A DNA stretch of 64,000 bases, from NCBI GenBank assembly GCA_050084985.1, contig JBITNC010000002.1:4774001-4838000 (forward strand), written 5' to 3'. The notes below the pieces were generated by a model. It searched no databases, was not told the origin of the DNA, and saw only the letters and a program-made list of their open reading frames with translations. A program made the translations under genes and the position numbers. Positions within the stretch are counted from its first letter, which is position 1. Every line of letters starts with the position of its first letter. Below are positions 49,301 through 61,300 of this stretch, in pieces. This stretch comes from Nageia nagi (lineage: Eukaryota; Pinophyta).

Positions 49301-52300
49301 ACATGTTTGGTTCGCTGATGGAACACAGGATTCTTAGCCAAAGAGATAGCCGATTGATTATCTGACGAAATAAGAGATGGGCCATTTTGCTTATACCCAA
49401 TTTCGTTCAGAAGATGTCTTAGCCAAATAGCTTCTTGGGCGGCAACAGACATGGCTCGATATTCAGCTTCGGTGGTAGAAAGAGTCACAGTAGGTTGCTT
49501 CTTGGAAGCCCAAGAGATAGCACCTGAACCAATGCTAAACACATATGCAGAGGTTGACTTTCTATCATCTCTATCTCCCCCATAATCAGAATCTGAGAAC
49601 CCTGAGAGAATAATCGAGGGCACTTTGGAATACTTAAGAGCAAGATCCTTTGTCCCTGCGACATACCTCAAGATTTGCTTAACAGCATTGAGGTGTTCAA
49701 CATATGGTTTTTGCATGAATCGTGCCATGAGATTCACTGCAAAGGCAATATCAGGACGAGAGATAGTCAGATACAGAAGACTACCAATCAATTGTCTATA
49801 AGCTGTAGCATCAGCCAACTGAGAATCTGAGCTCAGTGAGACAACGATTCCAGGAGAAACAGGTATTGCAGCATATTTACATTCGTCCATTCCAAACTTT
49901 TGCAAGATGTCTGATATATACTTAGATTGACTAAGATAAGTACAATCTTTGTGTTGGTATACTTGCATCCCAAGATAGTAATGCAATAGAACTAAATCAG
50001 TCATTTCAAATGTTGCCTTGAGTTTGGAGATGCACTCTTGGATGATTTCAATATTATTGCCTGTTATGAGAAGATCATCCACATAAAGGAGTATTATGAC
50101 CACGTCTTGTCCTTGATTGAGTACATATAGATCTGAATCTGAGAAGCACTTAGAAAAACCAATATCTGCAAAGAATCCTGAAATTTTCTTGTACCATGCT
50201 CTAGGTGCTTGCTTAAGTCCATACAAAGACTTCTTTAGCTTACACACAAGAGTCTCTTTTCCTTCTGGAATAAATCCTTTTGGTTGATTCATGTAGATTT
50301 CAACATCCAAGTCCCCATTGAGAAATGCACTTTTGACATCAAGTTGAAAAGCTTTCCATCCTTGAGCTGCAGAAAGAGCAAGAATTATTCTGACAGTAGG
50401 CATCTTGGCTACAGGAGCAAAGGTTTCCTCATAATCAATACCATATTTCTGAGCGAATCCTTTGGCTACTAACCTTGCCTTGTATTTTTCAATGTTTCCA
50501 TCAGAATTGTACTTGACCTTGTATATCCATTTATTGCCAATCACATTTTTCTCATTGGGATAAGGAACCAAATCCCAAGTTTCATTTTTCAGGAGAGCCT
50601 CATACTCAACTTTCATAGCTTCCATCCAACACTCTTGCTTGAAAGCTTCTTTGAAGGTGGATGGCTCATGCATATTATCAATTTTGGCAAATAAAGATTT
50701 ATTCAAGGTCATACTTCTTGTAATTCTCTGTGCCGGAGAATTTTGCTCTTGTGGTGACTTCTCTACATGCTCATCCAACCAGTTAGGTGCAGGCGAAGAA
50801 TCATCTGTATCAGATACTTCAGCATGAGAGGTCGTATCCTCAGAAAGTTCATTGAACTTAACATCCCTAGACACAAAGACTATTTTATGGGATGAAGAGT
50901 AGAGCCTGTAACCTCTATGCTGATTATCATACCCCACAAAGATGCATTTTTCTGATCGTTTATCTAGCTTCTTTCTTTTCTCTGAGGTAATGAAGGCAAA
51001 TGCATCACAACCGAAGACCCTGAAGTGTGAGAGGTTAGGTTTCTTTCCTGTCCATGCTTCATATGGAGTTTTACCTTCAACTGCCTTAGTAGGACACCTA
51101 TTTAGGGTGTGAATAGCAGTGTGAACAGCTTCGCCCCATAAGAAACTAGGAAGGTTACCCAACATGCATCTTGCCATTTCCATAATCGTGCGATTCTTCC
51201 TTTCAGCAACTCCATTTTGCTGAGGGGTGTAAGGGATTGTGAATTGTCGCTTAATCCCGTGTTTAACACAAAAGTCGTTAAACTCATTGCTATTATATTC
51301 ACCCCCATTGTCAGATCTCAGCATTTTGATCTTAAAATCAGTTTGATTTTCAACAAGTGCCTTGAAGTCTTGAAACCTGTCAAAAGTTTGATCCTTGTGC
51401 TCAAGTAGATAACCAAATGTCATCCTACTGAAGTCATCAATGAAGGTCAGAACATAAGAAGCTCCACCTAGTGACTTAGTCTGAAAAGGACCCATCAAAT
51501 CTGAATGCACAAGCTGAAGAGGACAAGTAGCCCGAGTTGCCTTATCTTTTTCAAACTTTTGCCTATGCATCTTTCCTAGAATGCACCTTTCACAAAGACC
51601 AACTGTGGGTGAAATATTAGGTAAACCTTCCACAAGTTCTTGAGTTTTCATAGCTTGAATACTCTTGTGGTTAAGGTGTCCTAAGCGTTGATGCCAAAGA
51701 TTACCTTTTGAACAAACATTTGTAGCAAGACAAATCTTTGAAGGTACTTGATCCACAATATAAAGGTCATTCTTTACTGATCCTTTCATCAAAGTGGCAA
51801 GTCCTTTCTTAACACACCAAGAGTGTGAGGTAAACTCAAATGAGCATCCTTTCCTTGTAATTTGAATCACGGAGATGAGATTCATCCTTAGTTTAGGCAC
51901 ATAAAAGACATTATCAAGAGTCTTTCCATGAATCTTCACACTTCCTATTCCGTGAACATCAAGGACTGTATTATCACCTATCACAACTGCATCCTTTTTG
52001 TACTTATGAAAGTTTTCAAACTTATCCTTTTCATAACACATGTGATTAGTGCATCCTGTATCAACAATCCAATCATTTGAAACAGTTTGAGTCATTGAGT
52101 AGTAGGCAACAGAAGCAGCATGCTTGTTCTTCTTTTTATTATTGAAATTTCTCACATTTGCATTTCCCTTTCTTTTTTGAGCAAATTTCTTTTTGCGACA
52201 ATCATACTCTTTGTGCCCAAAGATGCCACAGAAGTTACAATTCCCATCAAACTTTTCTTGAGGTGTTGGATTGCTTGATCCTGCTTTATCATTCCTGTGC

Positions 52301-55300
52301 CTGTAGTTGCCATGATTGTTGTTGTTGTTGCCCTTTTTGTCATACTTCCTGAAGGTAGATGAGGACTTGTTGTCTTTGAATTTGTAATGTTTGAACTTTT
52401 TCTTGAAAGGAGTTTTGGTTGCTCCTAGAGCAATGCTATGGTCCTTTGGAGAAAGGTTCAACATTTTCTTGTTCAAAGTTTCCTCATGCTTTAGAAGAAG
52501 TCTTGAAAGGTTATCAAGTGAGATGACATCTTCTTCATCATCGAGCCTTGTTTCCATAACTGTGACAAAGTTGCTGAACTTTGAAGTAAGGCTTTGTAGA
52601 ATGATGAAGACCATGAACTCATCATTGATCCAGTTGCATCCACAACCAACCAGTTATGTTCTGAGGTCAATGATTTTGTTTAAGTAGATGGAGGCACTTT
52701 CATCTTCACTTTGTCGATACTGCAACAACTTTTGTAGAATGGTAAACCTTCTTGAAAATTTGGATCCAAGGTAGATTTTCTTTAACCTATCCCAAGCTTC
52801 CTTTGCTGAAGTTGATGAAGAAATCATGAGGACATCATCTGAAACTGCACGGTAAATCATAGAAGTTGCTAACTCATTCTTTGAGTTGTATACTTCAAGA
52901 GCCTTCTCATCGGTAGGAGCAACCGCATCTTCACTAACTGTCTGCCATAGCTTTCTTGCTTGTAACTCGGCTTTCATACGTGGTTCCCATATTCCAAAGT
53001 TGGAACCATCGAGTATGTGCTTGGGAACGAAGGTTTCAACCATTGCTACAAAAAACAATAAATATGCAATAAGAATGTAAACTTTTACAATTTTCATCTA
53101 TACATATAAAACAACTAATAAGCAAACATGTCCCACATGTGTAACCTCATTAACCACGATCCATCAAAGGATAAAGTTGGGGTTGTTTTCTTGTATAGAA
53201 TTAGGCCTTCACCTGGATGCCCGCAAGGTGGAGCCCAGGTACTACCAGTCCTCAACCAGTTCACCTTGGTCAGTGATATACTCTCACAAGGAGAAGTACT
53301 TACTATTTTCCAAGGATCCGACGTATCTTGGACCGGCCATTTTAATTATCTTGATTAAGGGTTTCAGTTTTCCTCCTAGGTTATCAGGATAATCCCTGAA
53401 TGGACGTGCGGACATGTGGTATCACTACACACATGCCTGTCCACCTAATAGAGTTATGTCCAATCCAACAGAGGTCTTAGGGGCAATTAAGACGGACTTA
53501 CCACCACTTGGTTCTTCGGACTAAAAGGGCTCCAGTCTGCCCTGTCCTCACCTCATGGCTCCCCAAACAAGTCATGTTGTGGAAAATACGTGCGGATGTA
53601 TTCATTTTAGGGGTTACTTTTCACATTTTTGCGTATTGCAAGTATAAGCAAATGTGCAAAAAATATAAAGTAAGATGAAAAATACTCCATCCCACACGAA
53701 CTTGAAACCTTAAAAAGGCCAAAAAAATTGAGTCCAATGGGTTTTGTTCTAACCCCTAAAGGACTTTTACATTGTTCATATTTTTCTCAAAGCACTTAAT
53801 GAATTAAACATAAGAACTAAGTCCTACTTAGTATATCACGACTTAAAAATTTAAGTAAGCATGCATCATGCATTAAAAATTTAAGTCCTAAGCATACTTA
53901 GTATTCATAACATGCATTGTATCATGACTTAAAATTTAAGTAAGCATGCATCATGCATTAAAAATTGAAGTCCTAAGCATACTTAGTATTCATAACATGC
54001 ATTGTATCATGACTTAAAATTTAAGTAAGCATGCATCATGCATTAAAAATTTAAGTCCTAAGCATACTTAGTATTCATAACATGCATTGTATCATGACTT
54101 AAAATTTAAGTAAGCATGCATCATGCATTAAAAATTTAAGTCCTAAGCATACTTAGTATTCATAACATGCATTGTATCATGACTTAAAATTTAAGTAAGC
54201 ATGCATCATGCATTAAAAATTTAAGTCCTAAGTATGTTTTAGTCTTCAAATAAGATACATGCATCTAGATAAAATTTAAGTAAAAAAAATTATACCAAGG
54301 CCCCCCCTTTGTTACTTAAAGTTTTATCCGTAGAGAACCAACTTGTATGCTAAGACTTGTCTTATAAGTGATGTATTTTAAGTAAAAAATTCCCTGATTT
54401 ACTTAAAAAAATAGCATACTTTAGACTAAATTACTATGCATGTGCACCTGTATTTAATTAAGCATGACATTTGGAGGAGAAAATAAGAAATTATTTTAAG
54501 TACTCCTAAGTGCATGTAAGGGGAGTAGTGGATTTTTAGAGAACTTGCAAGGTGGAAGAGGAGACCCATACCCCTATGTTTAAATGCTTTGGAAGGATTT
54601 GTCTACCTTATGAACTAAAAAAATGCCTAAGTCAAGAATCATTAAATGCTTAGGTGGAAAAATATGACCCCCCTTGTTTTTCTACCAAAAAAGACACGTT
54701 GCTTTGTGGAAGGGAAAATGTGTAGGTGGTCAAAAAACAAAATTAAGGCATTTAAGGTGACTTGGAAGACTTGCAAGATGTTGGTAGCCATCAACCGTGA
54801 CCATGGAAGGAGGATGAGAAGGCTGGCACAGGAGGCTGACCAGAGAGGAGGAGCTTTAAGAGGAGAGGAAAAAATGTTTGAAGAGGGTAGGTGTGAGCCA
54901 GCGCAGACCAGTGGGGCGGCAGAAGCGCGGGCGGAGGTGGTAGGGAATAAAAGTCAAAACAACAAGTAAAAAAAATGCATTGCGTGAAGCCGTATATAGC
55001 CACGAAGGGGGTCAGTTAACATTGGGTCGGCTTGGGCAGTTTGTGAAACACGACACGGGCCTTCGCAACGTTGCCCTGTGAACATGGACAAGCATGGAAC
55101 CACAGAGCAGAGCAAAGAAAGAAATGGTGCAATCATGGCGGGGGCTATCCCTACGCTCCGGGCTCGCCGTCGATTGCGGAACATGGCAGGCCATAGAACT
55201 ATTGCAGCATCGTGCAGCTGGTTTAAACAATCCGTGTGCCGCGTTTGCAGCCTGCTCCCTCCTCCCTCGCGTCTACTTGAAGCTGTCCTACGTGCAGTAC

Positions 55301-58300
55301 TGCTACACGAGACTGGTTCCTGGTAGACATGTATGAAGCGTAGGGAAGGCATGCACGATGCATCCTGCAGACACCGTCTCATGAACTGAAATGATCGCAG
55401 GACATGCATGTTTTCAAACAAGTCTCGCACGGATGGGAGGAGGCGAGGAGGAGGCGCTGCGGGCTGAGGAGCGGCGGAGCGCGGTGGTGGAGGTGGGCGC
55501 GCACGGGGAGGTGGCCACGCGGTGGCCGCGCGGTGGGAGGTGGCCGTTCGCGCGCGGGGGCGGAGGTGGTGGAGGAGCTGGGCGGTGGGAGGAGCTGGGC
55601 GGCGGGAGAATGCCCCCGCGTTAAAAAATTTGACCCCCAATAATTTTTATTGTATTAATTGATTTTGATTTAATTTTTATCTAATGACCCCCCCTTTGAA
55701 ATATATTTATATAATTTTAATTTATTGTGACCCCCCTAAATGTTATGTATTTTTAAATAAATGTAAAAAACACAATAACAAAAAATTTATATATTTTTGA
55801 ATATTTTAAATAGATTTAAAATATAAAAATATATAGAACTATTTGTGCTTTTTAAACAAATTGTCCTCCTCTTTATGTCAACAATAAAATATGTAAACAA
55901 AATTGCACCTTCCTCCTTGTTTTGATATTGTTCACAAAAGACTATTGTAAAAAAAATCTTTTGAGTAAAAAATTGTAATATTTCTCAAATGTTGTATACT
56001 AACCATCTCCTTTTTTGTTTGTTTAAATGTAGCAATTTAAGCACTTTGTAAAAATTGCAAGTAAACAAAAGGTTAGTAATAACAACAAACAAGGAACATC
56101 ATATTACAATTTTGTTAGCCATGTATTGCCCAAACAAAAAAAATGAGCTCAACACATAGCAAATAATGTTAGTATCATAATGAACTTTGTTAAAGAAGGA
56201 TAGAAGGTTATACCTTTGCAAACCTTTTACCTCACAATGAAGAATGAAGATCTCCAAAGTTGAGAAGGATGAAGCACTTCCAAGATGTAGCTTCCACACC
56301 AAAAGAGCTTTCACAACAAGGAGAGCTTCAACACAAAGAAGTAGAGCTTCCAGAACAAGGCTCTGATACCAAATGAAGGATTTGAACTAGATCTAAACAA
56401 ATCCTCTAGGACCTTAGACTAGGAAACTCAAGATAACACATCTATAATTCTAAGAACATCATTCACACAATATGACACCAATATAATGTGGTTCCTCCCT
56501 CCTTGGGAGTACATCCACAACTAGCTCTCTTATTCTCAAATCTATGTCTCTCTTACAACTATTCTCTAGCTCTCTCCTACACAACCAAGTAGAGTAATCT
56601 TACTCAAAACTTAGATATGTTTACATGAGGAGAGGCCCTCTATTTATAGGTTGAGAGCACCTCCCTAACCTTCCTTTAACCCAAGGGTAAGGTTAGGGTT
56701 ACATTAAATGTACCACCAAACTTCAACCTACCAACTAACTCCTTTGGTAAAGTCAAAGTCTATACATTAAAGAATTCTATTAATCATTTAAGGTATCTAC
56801 ATACCCTTAAGTGATTAATTGAATTTACAAGGAGTCTAGATATTCACAATATTTCATTACAAATTCTAACAATGTCCCACTTGGGGCTCACAGTGGAGTC
56901 CAATAACCCATTAAGTCGTTTATCCCAAGTACTAACTTAAAACACAATTAAGTAATTAAATATAATACAAAAGGGAATCCATGGGATTCCATAATTAATT
57001 ACATTTTGCAAAAGGGGACGTCACAAATTTTGGGAGGCTTCTCATATTAGTTCAAAGAAAAAATAGCATTTGTTGTTAGTTTCACCTAATTCAATGATGA
57101 TGGATCCCATATATTTGTAATAGAAGCTTTGTATCTTCAAATAATTAAATACATTAGGCATTAAATAACTCCATTGATGGATGCCCCTATCAAGTCACAC
57201 CCACTCTTCAATGTCATATTGTGATTTGGGTGGAGTTTCTTCCCACAACCTAGATTCCAAAATAAACTTCTTTTCCTCTCATTTTCCTGTTGTTCATCTT
57301 GTGTATTTTGTCAAATGATATATCATTTATGATAATGAAAGAGTTTTGGCCTATCTAATTGTTGGAATGGTGATGCTGATGAAGAAGGAAGAAGACAAAT
57401 TTGAAGTCTCCTCTTACCCCTCTTTTATCTTGCACTAGTGTCAACTTGATTACTCACTTAAGAACTGTTATTAGTTCTGTTTTGAATCAGATGACAGAGG
57501 AGTTAATTCAGGAAAAGGAATCATGATCCGAAATGGTTTTCGGACTTGAAAAAATAAGTCTCAAAGTTGTGATTTGTTCTCTTCATGTCGACGTAGTCTC
57601 AGCTAGCTTTCCACTGCTTTTAACGGAGACAAAATCCGACATCATATGATCAAAATATGAAGGTTTGAAATCTTTATCAGATTACTATTTGAAAATTTTG
57701 AAGGGTTCAGACTATTTGTAATATCATATTTAGAAATTCAACTACCTTATAAAACTTTGAGGGACCAATCAAATTCCATTAAAGTGGAAACAATATATAG
57801 GTGGCCATTGTAATCCTTTGACATGTCAAAGGGGTCAAGTTCCCATCACCCGCCAGCAAGGAGGGCTTCAACATTGCCAACGTGGAAAATGGAGGACTCT
57901 ATGTGCGAAGAACCAGTTGGCTTGCGATATGTAGACAAGGTAGGGTTTGGAGACTACACGACAGTAAGACGACATTAAGGAGAAGCATGGGCATGAGAAA
58001 ACTCCGCCCGATGACGTTCGCTGCCAACATGAAGGCACGTGTCAACAATAGTGTGAAGGTCAAAGAGGGGCTGCCGTTGTGAGAATCCCGCCTTGGGGAG
58101 AACTGTCTTGGAATGTGCTGGCCACTCAAAACGTCAACCTTCTTTAACCGCGCCCGCCATCCATGCCATGTTTTGGGAAAATGCCATCCAATGTGATGAG
58201 TACTTGGAGTTTGTGAAGCAATTGGTGGAGGAGCAAAAATGGCGTCCATCAAATAATGGGCGCCAGCATAAATGCCACCGGCATGCGAAGGAAATGAGCC

Positions 58301-61300
58301 TGTTGGCCCACGAGAATGGCAAAAGGAAGCAGATTTGGAAACCGCGGGGTGGAAGACGTGGGAGCCACCAAACGTAGGGGGATTCAGTACGAAGTCACAT
58401 CGTCTACCACCAAACCCGCCGGTCAAATGGGCTTGACTCGCTATAGTTGGTTTCATTTGGTGGTTAAATATTTTAGAGATCATTGAGTTGTTATTAAATG
58501 GTTTTAAAAATAGTTTTGTAATGTATTTTAATAGTAAATGAAATTTAATATTAAAAACAAAACTAAAGACTAAATCAAAATGGAGCCCTAAAATCAAGGA
58601 GGTGCAATGCTATGGGAATGTTAAAAGAAGAAAAGAATATTATTTGTTGTAACCATAACGCCAAAATTGTACACCCTTAAAAATTATAAAAGGGTATTGG
58701 GAGAATGGATTTGTTTAATTTCCCTTGTAGAGGGATTCCTCCCAAATGGGAGAACGTGTTAATGTGTGTGTGAAAAACTCCAAGTGTGTGGGGAAGTTAC
58801 ACTATGTACATAAAATGTGTTTGTGAAAAAAAAAAAGACCATGGACAAAATCATAGCCATGGAAGGTGAAGAAGAAAAACAAGCATGGACAAGATCATTG
58901 CCATGGAGAAAGAAGTGGATGACATAATTGCCATGATGCAAAGGAGAAAAAGAGTAGTACTAAAGAGGTCGACTTGGGACAAGACATGGAACTATGCTCA
59001 AGGACTTTCGATGAGAAGAGAGTCGTCTTCAACAAAAAGATTCAGTAGCAGTCTACAATGATTGTATGATTCGGCTTCGAAAAGTAGAAGAACGAAGTCT
59101 AAAGATCATACAAGTGACATTGTAAAAGGTACCTACAATAATGGATTGCTATTTGCTGGATGTAGACCACATCGGTTGAAACAGGGTAAAAACTATGTCA
59201 ATCTTTTTGTTATTGATTTTTATTTCCGCAAGCATTAAAATGAACTAAGTGTGAAGATCCAAAATAAATCCTGAAATAGGGTTTATGGATCAAATCAATT
59301 CTGTATATTATAATAAATCAAAAATTCTTAAAACCAACTGTAGCTGTTATTTGTTGGAGCATCTTTATAAACAATCCCTCCATTGTGTGGCTATTTAGTA
59401 TGAATTCACTTTAGCTGTACATCTTTATAAACAATCCCTCCATTGTGCAGCTATTTAGTATGTATTCCCTCCATTGTGTGGCTATTTAGTAGGGTGCTAG
59501 CCATAGTTGTCGGTTAATCACTAGTTTCTTCACCTGCATGTTACATGGTAGGCCCTTAAGCACAGTTTCTTCATTCTTGGTGGAGCCAACAGTCCTGTTT
59601 GGTATTATATGTCTTGAGCATTGGTTGCCGTACAATTGGTATTCCAAGATTCATGGCTATGTCCTTTGGTGTATAAATATAATCCATGAATGGCAAACTT
59701 GAGCATGGTCTGCCAAGGATTGTAATGCCTGAAAGTTCTTGTTAAAACTTTCTCATGCAAATCATTGTTCTCATAAAAAAACATGCATGGCCCTCACATG
59801 GTAAATGCTACTCTTCTTTAAATTTTCCACCATGGAGAGGTCCAGTCTTCTGACTCCTCCACCTTGAATGATACACAAAAGCTCCTTGTGACTGGGAGAA
59901 TGCTTCACAGTTTCTGCTCTTCTATCTTTCCTCTTGATTTATGTGGCGTGAGAGGATGTTATAACTTTTTCCCCTCCTACACTACAAGTGTTGTGTACTT
60001 CTAAAATGTTTTTTAGCACCCAGCCATCAATATTTTCGCGGAATATTTTAGCATCACAGAAATCCTTTTCTGCATGTAAAAGTCATGTCCACACCCCAAG
60101 TCTAATCTGTCAAAGTTTGTGTAATCAGAATTGCTGATGGAATTCAATATCTCCTGGTCCCTTACAGTGCAAAATTTATCCTCCTTAGGCCTTGTTCAGC
60201 TACTTAATAATGTGGAAAAAAATCGAGAAGATACAATTTGCAAGGCACTTGGATTTGGGAAAATGATCTTATTGATGGTTATGAAATACACTAACTTGGA
60301 ATCTAGTTGAACTGGAAAGTAGGGACTCGATAAGGTTCATGTTTCTTCTTCATCACCATCTCTGCATGAAGGGATTCCTCTGCAGATGAACAAGACACAC
60401 AGTTGGACATGCAATCCCTTGGTAAGAATGTGCTTCAAACACTTCACATGTAAGGCCTCCTAAACTTCCAGTGCAAATAGTTTGTTCAACCGTTGCAGCA
60501 AATTCTTCTTATGGTTGGATGGTTTTGTGTTGTTGCTTTTCACAAACAGTCTAGTATTTGTACAAATGTGACAATTTGTAACAAGAAAACAAGCCTTAGT
60601 TGTTATGGAACAGTATTCTTTTGGAAGTTTCTTCCAAAAACTTATTACATGTTTATAAGTCATAACTTCAAAAAACGGCGTACTATTCTTTTGAAAGTTT
60701 TCTGAAAATTTTAAACGTTTATTAGTGGTAACTTCAAAAAGGTAGTGGAAATGGCTCAACTATGAAGCTCCACAGTATTAAAACGTTTGTTATATGTCAC
60801 AAGAGGAATTAGTGTAAGTTGGCTTGACCAGATTAACAATAAAGACAGCGAAACCCTCAAAACGAAATAGAAGGGGATGGACCAAAGTTTTTAATATTTC
60901 ACTCTTCACCAAATAAGAGTAGGAACTTTTGTTATACCTTATGATAATGTTAATCCTTCCTCTGTTTGACCAAGCTTTTTATCAAATTATCAAAATGTTG
61001 GTTTCATTTAGAAGTGAGGTGGGTATTCAGGACTCATTGTATCCTAAAATGGGTTGTAACGCCTTCTTAAGCCATCAAAAAGTGAAAGCTCTAGTCAATG
61101 TCCATGAGGTGATAATGTTTCTGATCTTGATTCTCACAAAATATATGTAATTAATTTATCTCAACTATACCTCTTAGTAAACTACTTTCTGAAATTCATG
61201 GACGCCGAGGCATATGAGAATTTTTACAGCTTCAAAATGAAATTTGCAAAGGAACTACTATCAACTGTTCCTTAAGGTATGGAAACACTTTATTATTTAG

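Larger units (their letters stand above)
47671..56871 (-). mobile_element. Element B: Ty1/copia LTR retrotransposon, nearly intact
   Basis: 9201 bp with 498-bp LTRs and a perfect ATGTC duplication (47666-47670, 56872-56876). It lies in HCF136 intron 7, antisense to the gene. On the - strand the order is 5' LTR (56374-56871), primer site, 3.3-kb leader with foreign GC-rich block and 85-bp tandem repeats, gag-pol (53043-49120), hairpin array, polypurine tract, 3' LTR (47671-48168). The LTRs differ at 4 positions by eye, three of them adjacent. gag-pol has a single nonsense codon. Same family as element A. Confidence 0.97.

Noticed and set aside
50284-52687. Several 60-98 codon + strand frames across element B
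   Set aside because: Antisense shadows of the gag-pol frame.
54954-55640. 228-codon frame on the - strand, Pro/Ala/Arg-rich
   Set aside because: It results from high GC with few stops; the opposite strand is equally open, there is no domain, and it lies in the acquired block of a retroelement.
57899-58597. 232-codon frame on the - strand in intron 7
   Set aside because: No recognisable domain, overlapping open frames on the + strand, repetitive surroundings. Composition effect is the simpler reading.
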